Shown: piece after piece, positions 1-7,995 of the stretch | Layout of the letters: each line of letters starts with the position of its first letter | How positions within the stretch are numbered: the stretch's first letter is position 1 | Source: an uncultured Prevotellaceae bacterium | GTDB lineage: Bacteria > Bacteroidota > Bacteroidia > Bacteroidales > Muribaculaceae | Length of the DNA: 64,000 nucleotides | Direction of reading: 5' to 3' | Assembly (NCBI GenBank): GCA_937916085.1 | Contig: CALGGO010000090.1 | Coordinates: 1-64,000, forward strand | Translations under genes and position numbers: made by a program | Notes under the pieces: generated by a model | The model's input: the letters and a program-made list of their open reading frames with translations, nothing else | Database searches by the model: none | Told to the model about the DNA's origin: nothing

Positions 1-154
1 TTTTTAAAACCCATATTAACAACATCAAATATCTGTTTTTATGTTATCTGTTTTTATATCACAAGTGGACATAACCAACTTGAGATTTCATTGCCAGCAG
101 TTTCTTTCAAATCTTTATCTTTGTATCAATTAATACATGATTTTTTCTAAAAAA

Positions 155-198
155 TGCAACTTATAAGTTGCATGATTAAGATTAATGTTGTATCTTTG
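155..198 (+). promoter_or_regulatory. Promoter with overlapping palindromic operator of the TA-like locus
   Basis: A perfect 18-bp palindrome, TGCAACTTATAAGTTGCA, occupies 155-172. The Bacteroidota -33 element TTG (168-170) lies inside it. It is followed by a 20-bp spacer and a -7 element TATCTTTG at 191-198. The ATG of the first gene is at 207, so the expected transcript has a leader of only a few bases. A palindrome over the -33 box ahead of an operon encoding an HTH protein is the usual layout for autorepression by a toxin-antitoxin regulator; that function is inferred. Confidence 0.75.
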
Positions 199-206
199 CA
201 GCTGAT

Positions 207-761
207 ATGAGATTTGAACGTATAATAGAAGGCAAAGATCACCTTTGGGCGGTGCGTGATATAGCAAAGCCCAAGAACGAATTGGCATTGTTGTTCGATA
301 CATGGAACGACATGGAGTATCTAATGCAGTTCTTTATTGACAATTTCTGTGATTTGAAAGAGATGTTTCATATTGAGCGCATAAGTGATGCCATAGAAGA
401 CACGCTTGATGATGCAGAACAACTTGAGAGGCTGATTCTCGATATTCCTTTCACTGACAACTTAGACGAATTGTTCAAGCCATTAGGAACAATGGACATG
501 TCGGTGCGAGAATTGACTAGAGAGAAAGCACGCAATTGGGATAGAATAGGTCATGCTAGTTGGTTGAGGATATATGCCATCCGTTTAGAAGAAAATGTAT
601 TTGTCATTACTGGCGGGGCAATTAAGCTGACACGGACAATGCAAGAGCGTCCTCACACACAAGAGCAACTTGACAAACTAAATCGTTGCCGACAATATTT
701 AATTACTAATGGTGTATTCGACGCTGATAGTTTTATTGATTTAAGAAAGGAGGACCTTTAA
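207..761 (+). CDS. Putative toxin-like partner of an HTH antitoxin (unrecognised family)
   Basis: A 184-residue soluble protein with no signal peptide. I do not recognise a named family with certainty. The C-terminal part (about residues 118-184) has a beta-rich core with the string VITGGAIKLT, followed by a segment rich in charged and polar residues; this resembles proteins that precede small HTH genes in Bacteroidales and are thought to be toxins. The stop codon overlaps the ATG of the downstream HTH gene by one base (TAATG), which argues for translational coupling. A strong Shine-Dalgarno AAAGGAGG (746-753) lies at its 3' end, serving the next gene; this is unusual in a phylum that mostly lacks them. 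The toxin role rests on gene order and the operator upstream, not on catalytic residues. Confidence 0.6.
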   Translation: MRFERIIEGKDHLWAVRDIAKPKNELALLFDTWNDMEYLMQFFIDNFCDLKEMFHIERISDAIEDTLDDAEQLERLILDIPFTDNLDELFKPLGTMDMSVRELTREKARNWDRIGHASWLRIYAIRLEENVFVITGGAIKLTRTMQERPHTQEQLDKLNRCRQYLITNGVFDADSFIDLRKEDL

Positions 762-1069
762 TGAGAACAAAAGCAGTACAGTTTTTGGAAGCTCACCAGT
801 CGGGAGAGCAATCCACTTTTGTTGCCGACGCACAATGGCGTCAAGAAAATGCTTCATGGCTTAAACGGTCAAGAAGTGTTGCCCTCGCAATAATAGATTT
901 CATGCAAGAAAACAATCTTTCACGCAATGATGTAGCTGAGCGATTAGGAGTAAGTCCTCAATATGTGAGCAAGATACTCTCAGGAAAAGTGAATTTCTCA
1001 TTCAAGACAATCGCTGAAATTGAAGAACGTTTAGGTGTTGATTGCTTTCAGGCAGCAGCTTGTGTATAA
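761..1069 (+). CDS. XRE-family HTH protein, probable antitoxin/autorepressor
   Basis: A 102-residue protein with a helix-turn-helix of the Cro/C1 (HTH_3) type at about residues 40-92; the recognition region includes NDVAERLGVSPQYVSKIL. The N-terminal 35 residues are polar and could contact the partner protein. The ATG overlaps the stop of the upstream gene by one base and is preceded by AAAGGAGG at 746-753. The gene order (possible toxin first, HTH second) matches HigBA-like systems. It probably binds the 18-bp palindrome at 155-172 and represses the operon; this is inferred from layout. Confidence 0.75.
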   Translation: MRTKAVQFLEAHQSGEQSTFVADAQWRQENASWLKRSRSVALAIIDFMQENNLSRNDVAERLGVSPQYVSKILSGKVNFSFKTIAEIEERLGVDCFQAAACV

Positions 1070-1083
1070 CACTGATCACCACT

Positions 1084-1103
1084 CTTATAGCTTCGGTTAT
1101 AGG
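1084..1103 (+). other. Small UUCG-tetraloop hairpin between the TA-like locus and the next gene
   Basis: The arms CTTATAGC (1084-1091) and GTTATAGG (1096-1103) pair with two wobbles around a TTCG loop. No T-run follows, so it is not a standard terminator. It may stabilise the 3' end of the upstream mRNA. Confidence 0.35.
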
Positions 1104-1121
1104 ACTTAAAATCATCTCAGC

Positions 1122-1616
1122 ATGACATCATTCCGACCTATGCGCCGCAATCGGCAGCATCTATCAAAAGAAAAATGCGAGATAATACTCTCTCGTTGCA
1201 CATCGGGAGTGCTTGCAGTGACCGGTGACGGAGGATTTCCCTATGCCGTTCCTCTCAGCTTTGTCTATAACGGCGGCAAGATTTACTTCCATTCGGCAGT
1301 GCAGGGGCATAAAATTGATGCCATAAACCGTGACAGCCGCTGCTCGTTTTGTGTCATTGACAGGGATGACGTTAAGCCAGCCGAGTTCACGACTTATTTC
1401 AGAAGCGTGATAGCCTTTGGGCAAATCACAGTAATTGAAGATGTAGATGAGCAACTACAAGCATTGCGAATGCTTGGTCGCCGCTATTCACCCATCAATG
1501 AGGAAGGATTACAACATGAAATCGACAAGGCTAAGGGTCGCGTCACTCTGTTGCGCCTTGACATCGAACATCTGACAGGGAAAGAGGCAATAGAACTTGT
1601 AAGGGAAAGAGAATAA
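1122..1616 (+). CDS. Pyridoxamine 5'-phosphate oxidase-like flavoprotein (Nim-related)
   Basis: A 164-residue cytosolic protein with the split-barrel flavin-binding fold of the PNPOx-like family. The N-terminus (SFRPMRRNRQHL, then SGVLAVTGDGGFPYAVPLSF) and the segment around KIYFHSAVQGHKIDAI follow the pattern of NimA-type nitroreductase relatives, which bind FMN or haem. The length is normal for the family. Nim proteins can inactivate 5-nitroimidazoles, but most genomic PNPOx-like copies have unknown substrates, so a resistance role should not be assumed. It follows the TA-like pair by 52 bp on the same strand and may have its own promoter. Confidence 0.8.
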   Translation: MTSFRPMRRNRQHLSKEKCEIILSRCTSGVLAVTGDGGFPYAVPLSFVYNGGKIYFHSAVQGHKIDAINRDSRCSFCVIDRDDVKPAEFTTYFRSVIAFGQITVIEDVDEQLQALRMLGRRYSPINEEGLQHEIDKAKGRVTLLRLDIEHLTGKEAIELVRERE

Positions 1617-1664
1617 AATGCTCATCTCCCCGAAACTCTATTTTCAAACAAAGAATTTATTTAA

Positions 1665-1729
1665 ATAAAATGCTCTTGCTCGCAAGGCTTTGAGCATGCT
1701 CAATTTTGGACTCGCTTAATCGTATTTTT
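1665..1729 (+). repeat. Dispersed ~65-bp hairpin repeat, copy 1
   Basis: It starts ATAAAATGCTC and ends TCGTATTTTT, with a central palindrome TTGAGCATGCTCAA. Other copies lie at 7687-7752, 38405-38468, 38471-38534 and 50987-51049. The end segments (AAAATGC and GCATTTT in the better copies) are inverted. It fills most of the gap between convergent genes, and nothing else is seen in 1617-1848. Confidence 0.8.
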
Positions 1730-1848
1730 CTACGTAGTTATTGAGTTGAGAAGAATAGTTTCTTATCGTTACTGGTTGTTTGACTATAAAACAAACACTA
1801 ATTTGCACGAATTTTACTAAGATTTGTTAGCAATTGTATGACAAATAA

Positions 1849-2946
1849 TTAATAGAACTTCTCCCCCATTTCGGTCATGATTGATGGGATGTCGATTGAT
1901 TGTGGACAATGATTTGCACAGGAACCGCAGTTAAGGCACTCGTCGGGTGTTGCCATTGTCTCGACTTTTGCGAGGAGGTCTTTGAGACCCCAGTCTCCAT
2001 CAACTTTGTATTTATTGTAATATTTGAGGAACTCTGGGATGTTGATTCCCATAGGGCAGTCGTCGGTGCAGTAACGGCACGCTGTGCATGGCACCTGCAT
2101 CTGTGCTTTAAACATCTCCATCGCACGGAAGAGCAACTCACGGTCGGCATCGGTGAAGTTGTTGTCGTCGTCGAAGGTGCGAAGATTGTCCTCCACCTGT
2201 TCCATTGTGCTCATTCCGCTGAGGATGACCTGCACCTGTGGCAGTGAGCGCACAAAGCGGAACATCCACGACGCCAGCGACCATTCGGGATGAGCCTCAT
2301 GTAGCATCGCCTCGGCTTCGGGAGTGAGTCTTGAGAGCCTGCCGCCACGCACTGGCTCCATCACGACGATGGGAATGTTGCGCTCTTCAAGAATGCGATA
2401 CTCCTCTTGAGTGTGAGAGAAAAGCCAGTCGAAGCAGTTAAGCTGGATTTGAGCGAAATCCCAGTCATATTGCTCCACAAACCACCTCAACGAGTCGTTG
2501 CTGGCATGACACGAGAAGCCGAGGTTGCGGATGCGTCCTTTCTCCTTTTGCTCAATGAGATAGGCGAGACTGCCATCATCGACGTAGGGATGAATAGTAT
2601 TGTCTCCTATGGCATGAAGGAGATAGAAGTCGAGATAGTCGGTCTTGAGTTTTTTAAGCTGAGTCTCAAACACATGACGGTAATCGGGATTAAAGCCTAT
2701 GTTGAACTTTGTGGCGAGACAGAAACTGTCGCGGGGATAATTGGGTAGCACCTCACCAAGAAACGTCTCGCTGTCCTCGTGGTGATACATCCATGCGGTG
2801 TCGTAGTAGGTCACTCCACCTTTCATGGCACGGTCAATCATGGCAGAGGCCTTCTCACGGTCGATGCGCCCGTCTTTCTCGGGCAGACGCATATTGCCAA
2901 ACCCCAAGCGGGAGATGCTGATATCTTTATATTTTTTGTATTCCAT
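1849..2946 (-). CDS. Aldo/keto reductase with C-terminal [4Fe-4S] ferredoxin domain
   Basis: A 365-residue cytosolic oxidoreductase. Residues 1-265 form an AKR barrel whose tetrad is visible as D49, Y54, K80 and H111 (contexts YYDTAWMY, LATKF, YLLH). Residues 285-350 carry a two-cluster ferredoxin-like domain with CTACRYCTDDCP and CLNCGSCANHCP motifs. This architecture is common in Bacteroidota and clostridia and probably couples carbonyl reduction to iron-sulfur electron transfer rather than only to NADPH. The substrate is unknown. It is monocistronic, and the gap upstream is an octad array. Confidence 0.9.
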   Translation of the reverse strand: MEYKKYKDISISRLGFGNMRLPEKDGRIDREKASAMIDRAMKGGVTYYDTAWMYHHEDSETFLGEVLPNYPRDSFCLATKFNIGFNPDYRHVFETQLKKLKTDYLDFYLLHAIGDNTIHPYVDDGSLAYLIEQKEKGRIRNLGFSCHASNDSLRWFVEQYDWDFAQIQLNCFDWLFSHTQEEYRILEERNIPIVVMEPVRGGRLSRLTPEAEAMLHEAHPEWSLASWMFRFVRSLPQVQVILSGMSTMEQVEDNLRTFDDDNNFTDADRELLFRAMEMFKAQMQVPCTACRYCTDDCPMGINIPEFLKYYNKYKVDGDWGLKDLLAKVETMATPDECLNCGSCANHCPQSIDIPSIMTEMGEKFY

Positions 2947-2954
2947 ATTCTTTT

Positions 2955-3060
2955 AGCGGACGAGTTAACGAGTTAACGAGCTGACAAGCTTACGAGACTA
3001 GTGTATAGTCAAACGGTCAGAAACTACCATTGCCTTGTTTGCTTGTTCCTTGTCAGCTCG
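2955..3060. repeat. Octad word arrays between genes
   Basis: Tandem 8-bp words GAGTTAAC, GAGTTAAC, GAGCTGAC, AAGCTTAC lie at about 2963-2996. A related array in the opposite sense (CTTGTTTG, then CTTGTCAG and CTCGTCAG type words) runs from about 3035 into the end of the next gene. The same vocabulary recurs at 8771, 17695, 34286, 36833, 53930 and 57078. Confidence 0.7.
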
Positions 3061-3064
3061 TCAG

Positions 3065-3583
3065 CTACTTCTTAAGCAGATAACGTATCACTAAATATCC
3101 ACCTATAATCTGAATAAGACAACCGGGCCAGCCGAGGATGATGTCTTGTGAGGCTTTCTCAAATGAGCCAGTCATCGCCCACTCGGCGAGCGAGCCTATG
3201 AGTTGATAAGCGATAACTGCCAGAGCGATGGTGAGCAGAGTCACCTTATTGGTCTTCTTGGCAATCAAGGCGGCAGCAACGGCAAGGGTCACACTCTTGA
3301 TAAGAATTATGGGCAACGCGGCAGCAGGAGGCATGCCAAAGACAGCACTATTTACCAGTGGTGAGAGTACGGCAGTTGTCAAACCCACAGCAAAACCGTA
3401 CTTATAGGCTGCAACGAGCGTGAAGAAATAGATGGGCAGGAAAATCAGTCCGCCCTGAGGCATTAGATGACAGAGTTGTGGCAAAGCGATATTGCCTACA
3501 ATGAACAGTGCTGCAAACAGATAGGTCTTTACTTGGCTGTAACTCAGTTGATACAGCGCAACAGGTTGTGATGTGGTTTTCAT
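3065..3583 (-). CDS. ECF transporter S component-like membrane protein
   Basis: A 172-residue integral membrane protein with five or six hydrophobic segments and short loops, the size and look of the substrate-binding (S) subunit of energy-coupling factor vitamin or metal transporters. A PQGGLIFLPIYFFTL segment sits in the second to third helix region. No ATPase (EcfA) or EcfT gene is near, as is usual for group II S components that share an ECF module encoded elsewhere. It starts one base after the stop of the DUF1893 gene, so the two are almost certainly cotranscribed. The substrate cannot be told from sequence. Confidence 0.75.
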   Translation of the reverse strand: MKTTSQPVALYQLSYSQVKTYLFAALFIVGNIALPQLCHLMPQGGLIFLPIYFFTLVAAYKYGFAVGLTTAVLSPLVNSAVFGMPPAAALPIILIKSVTLAVAAALIAKKTNKVTLLTIALAVIAYQLIGSLAEWAMTGSFEKASQDIILGWPGCLIQIIGGYLVIRYLLKK

Positions 3584-3584
3584 T

Positions 3585-4004
3585 TTATATAATATTATTG
3601 TTGATTAAAAATTCTCTTATTCTCTCAAATGCCAAATCGGGTTGGGAGATGCCCATCGTCAATTTCTCTACTGGGCAGATGTCGATGCCGGCACGGTTTA
3701 TGATATTTGGAACCATTGTATCATATTCAACGATGATTTTAGCATCTTGCAATACCTGAACAGCCTGACTGCTGATTAGTTGAGCAAAGACACATTTCAC
3801 CTTACCCAGAACAAGCAATAACGCTGCCCCACGACCTATAACACGATCGGCCACGGAGGCACCTTCCAGCACATGCCGACGTGACGCCACAAGGCAGAAA
3901 AGGTCTTTCACCCCAGGGTTGTGAAACTCTATGATTTCACGGTCAGCGGTGCGGACCACTCCCCTAATCTCGGGATTAATGAGCCTATTCTTTAAGTGTT
4001 CCAT
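3585..4004 (-). CDS. DUF1893 family protein
   Basis: A 139-residue cytosolic protein of the DUF1893 family. The known structure of the Thermotoga member TM1506 has a deaminase-like fold, from memory of the family. Visible family features are the DREIIEFHNPGVKDLF region, ADRVIGRGAALLL and a later D-Y-D-T-M-V-P-N-I stretch. Several cysteines are present but no clear zinc deaminase signature, so enzymatic activity is uncertain. It is the first gene of a two-gene operon with the S component, which hints at a role in the metabolism or salvage of the transported compound. No known riboswitch is visible upstream. Confidence 0.8.
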   Translation of the reverse strand: MEHLKNRLINPEIRGVVRTADREIIEFHNPGVKDLFCLVASRRHVLEGASVADRVIGRGAALLLVLGKVKCVFAQLISSQAVQVLQDAKIIVEYDTMVPNIINRAGIDICPVEKLTMGISQPDLAFERIREFLINNNII

Positions 4005-4099
4005 AACGATTTATATTAAATCGGTGTAAAGTTACACATAAGTTTTTATTTATTGATAATCATTTTGAGAAAAATGCTTATTTCTTGAAAAAGAATTAT

Positions 4100-4107
4100 T
4101 AATTTTG
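4100..4107 (+). promoter_or_regulatory. -7 element of the alpha-N-acetylglucosaminidase gene
   Basis: TAATTTTG matches the Bacteroidota -7 consensus TAnnTTTG. No good -33 element is seen about 20 bp upstream. The predicted leader is about 75 nt, part of which is octad-type filler sequence. Confidence 0.55.
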
Positions 4108-4186
4108 CACAGTTTACAAGTGGACGAGCAGTTTGAAAAACATTCTGCTTGTTTACTCGTTAATTTGTTTACTACAAATACATAAA

Positions 4187-6397
4187 ATGAGAATCATGAA
4201 AAAAGTAATATTATCAATCGCATTAATTCTTTTTATAGCAGCAAATGCTTTAGCAAATGATATATCCCAAGCACAGGCGCTCGCCGAACGTCTCTCGCCG
4301 CGACTGGCGCAGAAAGTTCAGTTTGCAAAGCTATGCACTCCTCATGATCCTGACCTTGTTGATGTTTTCACTCTCGAGAGCCGTGGCGACAAGGTGGTGA
4401 TTGGCGGCAACAACGCCAACTCGATGGCGGTGGGTTTGAATCGTTATCTTAACCGCTATTGCAAAACTACGGTTTCATGGTATGCCGACATACCTGTCGA
4501 TTTGCCTTCCACCCTGCCCGACGTGCCAGTGAAAGAGACCGTTGAGGCGCGTGTGCCACAGCGTTTCTTCTTGAACTACTGCACCTTCGGCTACACGATG
4601 CCATTCTGGAATTGGGCGGACTGGGAACGCTTCATCGACTGGATGGCGCTTAACGGCATTAACATGCCACTTGCCATCACCGGACAAGAAGCGGTGTGGT
4701 ACAACGTGTGGACCAAGATGGGAATGACCGATGAAGAGGTGCGCAGTTATTTCACTGGACCTGTCTATCTCCCCTGGCATCGCATGGCGAATATCGATGC
4801 ATGGTGCGGACCGTTGCCTAAGGAATGGCTTGACGGTCAAGCTGAACTCCAAAAGAAGATTGTCGCTCGTGAGCGAGCGTTGAATATGCGCCCTGTGCTG
4901 CCAGCTTTTGCCGGCCATGTGCCCCGCAAACTCAAAGAAATGTACCCCGATGCCGACATCAAGGCTATGAGCACTTGGGATGAGTTTGAGGAGCCTTACC
5001 GCACTTTCTTCCTCAACAGCGAAGACCCGTTATATGCCAAGATTCAGAAGATGTTCCTTGAGGAGCTGACCCGCATGTTTGGCACCGACCATATCTATGG
5101 CATCGACCCCTTTAACGAGATGGATCCTCCTAGCTTTGAGCCAGGGTATCTGCACAATGTGTCAAAGCACATCTACGAGAGCCTCACCGCAGTTGATCCG
5201 CAAGCCGAATGGCTGCAGATGGGATGGTTCCTCTACTACCAGCGTAGAGACTACACCCCCATGCGAGCCAACGCAATGCTCACCGGTGTGCCACAAGGCA
5301 AGATGACGATACTCGACTACTATTGCGAGTACAAGGAGATGTGGCGTGACCTTGACGGATTCTTTGGACAGCCTTACATCTGGTGCTACCTGGGCAACTT
5401 TGGCGGTAACAGCAATATACAAGGCAATGTGAAAGAGGCTGGTAAAAAACTTGAGGCTGCTCTCAAGGAAGTTGGAAATAATCTAGTGGGCATAGGCTCT
5501 ACTCTCGAAGGACTTGAAGTGCAGCAGTTCCCTTATGAATACATATTTGAAAAAGCTTGGAATTTCAGCAAAACCGATGAGCAAGTGGTAAACGAACTCG
5601 CCGACCGCCATGCAGGCTTTGAGTCACAACCAGCGCGAGAGGCTTGGAAATGCCTATACGATAGCGTCTTAAATATTCGCCCAACCACATTCTGTGGACC
5701 TCTACCCTGCCAATATCCCGAACTCGACAAGGAGCATGGGCGATGTGCTGTTCGCTACAATCCAAAGCAGTTATTATATGCATGGGACAAACTTCTTGAG
5801 CAAGATGCTGTTACTACCGATGCAATGACCATCGACCTCATCTGGATTGGAAGACAATTACTCGGTGACCTTTTCTTTATGGATAAAAAAGAATTTGATA
5901 AGGCTTACCATGATGGTGATAGCACAAAACTCGATGAATTTGAAACGAATATGCTCATCATTATTTTAAGCATGGAAGCCCTCAATAAATGTCATCCTTT
6001 TTGTACTATGCAAAAATGGATTGAGCAAGCTCGCGACTTGGGCATTGCTCCTGAAGTCAAAGACTACTACGAGATGAACGCACGCCGACTTGTTACAACA
6101 TGGGGAGGCGATTTGAATGACTATTCATGTAGAAACTGGGCAGGATTGATGAGCAACTACTATGGCAAAAGGTGGATTATATATATTGAATATCTACTAG
6201 AGACACTAAAAAATGGAACAGAATATAACCTTGCTGAATTACAAAACAGAATCAACTCTTTCCAAGAGTCATGGCCTGAAGGTAAAGAGTTGCATAATCC
6301 ATTCTCAGAAGACAGTCACACCAATGTTCTCGATGTTTGTCGAGAAATCGACAGAATGTTCAGGAATCGTTTTGAGAAAATAGTAACAGCTAAGTAA
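4187..6397 (+). CDS. Secreted alpha-N-acetylglucosaminidase (GH89, NAGLU-like)
   Basis: About 736 residues. I start at 4187 or 4196, because MKKVILSIALILFIAANALA is a clear signal peptide there; the upstream in-frame ATG at 4133 lies in filler sequence. The NAGLU N-terminal domain precedes a large catalytic barrel (NYCTFGYTMPFWNWADWERFIDWM, GINMPLAITGQEAVWYNVW) and a helical C-terminal domain. Counting from 4187, likely catalytic glutamates are E311 in GIDPFNEMDPP and E441 in GSTLEGLEVQ, matching the two carboxylates of human NAGLU. The enzyme removes terminal alpha-linked GlcNAc, for example from mucin O-glycans or heparan-type chains, probably in the periplasm. No SusC/D genes flank it, so it is not in a polysaccharide utilisation locus. 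Confidence 0.93.
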   Translation: MRIMKKVILSIALILFIAANALANDISQAQALAERLSPRLAQKVQFAKLCTPHDPDLVDVFTLESRGDKVVIGGNNANSMAVGLNRYLNRYCKTTVSWYADIPVDLPSTLPDVPVKETVEARVPQRFFLNYCTFGYTMPFWNWADWERFIDWMALNGINMPLAITGQEAVWYNVWTKMGMTDEEVRSYFTGPVYLPWHRMANIDAWCGPLPKEWLDGQAELQKKIVARERALNMRPVLPAFAGHVPRKLKEMYPDADIKAMSTWDEFEEPYRTFFLNSEDPLYAKIQKMFLEELTRMFGTDHIYGIDPFNEMDPPSFEPGYLHNVSKHIYESLTAVDPQAEWLQMGWFLYYQRRDYTPMRANAMLTGVPQGKMTILDYYCEYKEMWRDLDGFFGQPYIWCYLGNFGGNSNIQGNVKEAGKKLEAALKEVGNNLVGIGSTLEGLEVQQFPYEYIFEKAWNFSKTDEQVVNELADRHAGFESQPAREAWKCLYDSVLNIRPTTFCGPLPCQYPELDKEHGRCAVRYNPKQLLYAWDKLLEQDAVTTDAMTIDLIWIGRQLLGDLFFMDKKEFDKAYHDGDSTKLDEFETNMLIIILSMEALNKCHPFCTMQKWIEQARDLGIAPEVKDYYEMNARRLVTTWGGDLNDYSCRNWAGLMSNYYGKRWIIYIEYLLETLKNGTEYNLAELQNRINSFQESWPEGKELHNPFSEDSHTNVLDVCREIDRMFRNRFEKIVTAK

Positions 6398-6713
6398 GAT
6401 TCTCACTCCATTTTTCTAGAACCCGCTCAAGTTCCATTGTGTCGATAAATGTGCCGGCACGATACACTTCCTTGCCGTGAGCGAAAAGCAGAACTGTGGG
6501 AGCGGTGGCAACAAGGAACTCACCTGCAACCTCAGGCACCACGAGCAATTCCACACGGGCAGGGCGCAGCTTTTCAAAACGCCGTGTCACTGACTCTATC
6601 TTGTCGAGCATGATAGAGCACAATCCACAGTCAGGCGCTTGGATGTAGAGCAAGCACAATTTGTTCTCTTCAACAAATGCTTTTAGCCTATTGATGTCAT
6701 TTATCAATTCCAT
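6390..6713 (-). CDS. Thioredoxin-like protein
   Basis: About 107 residues from the ATG at 6711-6713. The reading frame stays open further upstream to 6872 but passes through a dispersed repeat, so the shorter start is preferred. The thioredoxin fold is marked by a C-G-L-C active site in LLYIQAPDCGLCSIML and the cis-proline region TAPTVLLFAHGKEV. It has no signal peptide from this start. It is probably a cytosolic thiol-disulfide oxidoreductase. Its 3' end overlaps that of the convergent GH89 gene by 8 bp. It lies downstream of the flavodoxin gene on the same strand, with a 210-bp repeat-filled gap. Confidence 0.8.
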   Translation of the reverse strand: MELINDINRLKAFVEENKLCLLYIQAPDCGLCSIMLDKIESVTRRFEKLRPARVELLVVPEVAGEFLVATAPTVLLFAHGKEVYRAGTFIDTMELERVLEKWSENLT

Positions 6714-6785
6714 CTTGCGAAATAATGAAGGTGTCAAAATGATAATAGCCGAAGCTGTTGCAAAACTAAAAATGCGAAACATTTT

Positions 6786-6826
6786 AGCTCCCCCTCTATG
6801 ATAGAGGGGGATGGGGGAGTATGACA
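6786..6826. repeat. C/G-run hairpin repeat (CCCCCTCTA family), copy 1
   Basis: AGCTCCCCCTCTA, a short loop, TAGAGGGGGAT, then GGGGGAGTATGA. The same element occurs at 49847-49899 and, inverted, at 49916-49957. The first two segments form a strong hairpin. Confidence 0.8.
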
Positions 6827-6868
6827 ACAACCAATTTAATTGTCTGAATACCAGTGTTAAGTGGCTGC

Positions 6869-6911
6869 GCACTCTAAACGCTATACTCTAAACACTAAAC
6901 TGCGCAAAGCG
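6869..6911. repeat. Heptad array with mini-hairpin
   Basis: CTCTAAA/CTCTAAC-type words are followed by TGCGCAAAGCGCA, a 5-bp-stem mini-hairpin. The same pattern is seen at 10067, 26653, 35591 and 44625. It fills the gap between the thioredoxin-like and flavodoxin genes. Confidence 0.7.
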
Positions 6912-6923
6912 CATAGTCAAAAC

Positions 6924-7499
6924 TTATTTCACAAGTTTCTCAATCTCGTTTTTGCTCTTGCCGGTGAGATTGATAGGTTCCTTCCAGTTAGCTTTTGGTG
7001 CCGAGGGTTTGAGATAATTCAAAGTCTCGCCTTTACCGCTGCCACCCGAAGTGAAGAACGGGATCACAGTCTTGCCCTCAAGGTTGTACTGCTCAACAAA
7101 TGTGTTTACAATAGTTGGAGCGATATACCACCAGATGGGGAAACCAATATAAACGGTGTCATACTGGTCCATATTCTCCACCTTGTTTTTGATGGCAGGA
7201 CGGCTGCTCTTGTCCTTCATCTCTACCGAGCTGCGGCTCTGCTGGTTGCGCCAGTCAAGGTCGGCGTCGGTGTAAGGTTGCTCGGGTTGAATCTCGTGCA
7301 AATCACCATTTACCACCTCTGCCAGCTTCTCGGCGGCAGCTTTTGTTGTTCCTGTAGCCGAGAAATAGGCTACCAATGTAGTTTTCTTTTCCATGTTCTC
7401 TTTGTTACTGTTTTGGCTGTCTTGTTGTGGTTTATTGCCAGCGCAAGCGCATAGAACAACAGCAAGAATAGCCGATAAAATCATTGTTACACGTCTCAT
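6924..7499 (-). CDS. Flavodoxin-family lipoprotein
   Basis: A 191-residue protein. The N-terminus has a lipoprotein signal peptide ending VVLCAC, with acylation at C18 or C20, and a short polar linker. The remainder is a flavodoxin_4-type domain: the FMN phosphate loop is YFSATGTTKAAAEKLA, and IGFPIWWYIAPTIV and FTSGGSGKGETL are typical flavin-contacting loops. Membrane-anchored flavodoxins of this type occur in Bacteroidota; the redox partner is unknown. A -7 element TAACTTTG lies upstream on the minus strand (7587-7580). Confidence 0.88.
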   Translation of the reverse strand: MRRVTMILSAILAVVLCACAGNKPQQDSQNSNKENMEKKTTLVAYFSATGTTKAAAEKLAEVVNGDLHEIQPEQPYTDADLDWRNQQSRSSVEMKDKSSRPAIKNKVENMDQYDTVYIGFPIWWYIAPTIVNTFVEQYNLEGKTVIPFFTSGGSGKGETLNYLKPSAPKANWKEPINLTGKSKNEIEKLVK

Positions 7500-7686
7500 A
7501 ATGTTTTAATTATATTTTTAAAGTTGAATGTTTTGTTTAATAAACTAATTTGATGCTTAATCAAAATCTAACTTGATGACAAAGTTAGTATATTATTTTC
7601 AAAAATATGACATTTTCAGAGTTTTTTTGAAAAAAATAAGCATTTAACTTGCACAATTCACAAAATAGCACTAATTTTGCATTCGC

Positions 7687-7752
7687 AAAAATGCGATTAA
7701 GCGAGTCAAGCTTGAGCATGCTCAAGACTTTGAGAGCGTAAGCATTTTATTT
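7687..7752 (-). repeat. Dispersed ~65-bp hairpin repeat, copy 2
   Basis: A reverse-orientation copy with a central palindrome CTTGAGCATGCTCAAG. It ends 11 bp before tRNA-Cys. The preceding 7500-7686 holds only the flavodoxin promoter region and AT-rich sequence. Confidence 0.8.
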
Positions 7753-7763
7753 AAAACGCAAAC

Positions 7764-7835
7764 GGTCGCTTGGATGAGTGGTTTAGTCACCGGTCTGCAA
7801 AACCGGGCACAGCGGTTCGAGTCCGCTAGCGACCT
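7764..7835 (+). tRNA. tRNA-Cys (GCA)
   Basis: A 72-nt cloverleaf: acceptor GGTCGCT pairs with AGCGACC and the discriminator base is T. The anticodon arm is CCGGT-CTGCAAA-ACCGG, giving anticodon GCA. The T arm is AGCGG-TTCGAGT-CCGCT. The CCA end is not encoded. A terminator follows at once. Confidence 0.95.
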
Positions 7836-7842
7836 CAAATGA

Positions 7843-7870
7843 AAGCATCTCATAACGAGGTGCTTTTTTT
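7843..7870 (+). terminator. Intrinsic terminator of tRNA-Cys
   Basis: Stem AAGCATCTC / GAGGTGCTT (one wobble) with loop ATAAC, followed by a run of T. Confidence 0.85.
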
Positions 7871-7931
7871 GTTTTACGCCTCAAAAAAGAAAAATCTAGG
7901 TGATTATACATTTATTTCCTACTTTTTTTTT

Positions 7932-7969
7932 AAATAAGGTTGCCATCCTGATGGGTGACAACCTTATTT
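7932..7969. terminator. Strong hairpin between tRNA-Cys and the sigma factor gene
   Basis: AAATAAGGTTG at 7932-7942 pairs perfectly with CAACCTTATTT at 7959-7969, and the inner arms pair further around a TGAT loop. The T-rich side follows on the plus strand, so it may be a second barrier after the tRNA or protect the end of the sigma factor mRNA. Confidence 0.6.
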
Positions 7970-7995
7970 TCATCGTAATAGTATAGCTTAAAAGA

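Noticed and set aside
1122..1616. Confirmed nitroimidazole resistance gene
   Set aside because: Only family-level similarity to Nim proteins is visible; most members are not resistance genes.
4005..4099. Riboswitch upstream of the DUF1893 and S-component genes
   Set aside because: No conserved vitamin or metal riboswitch motif is recognisable in the AT-rich leader.
4133..4186. Upstream in-frame extension of the GH89 gene
   Set aside because: It would put 18 residues ahead of a clear signal peptide and lies in filler sequence.
4187..6397. Polysaccharide utilisation locus around the GH89 gene
   Set aside because: No SusC/SusD pair or sensor gene is adjacent.
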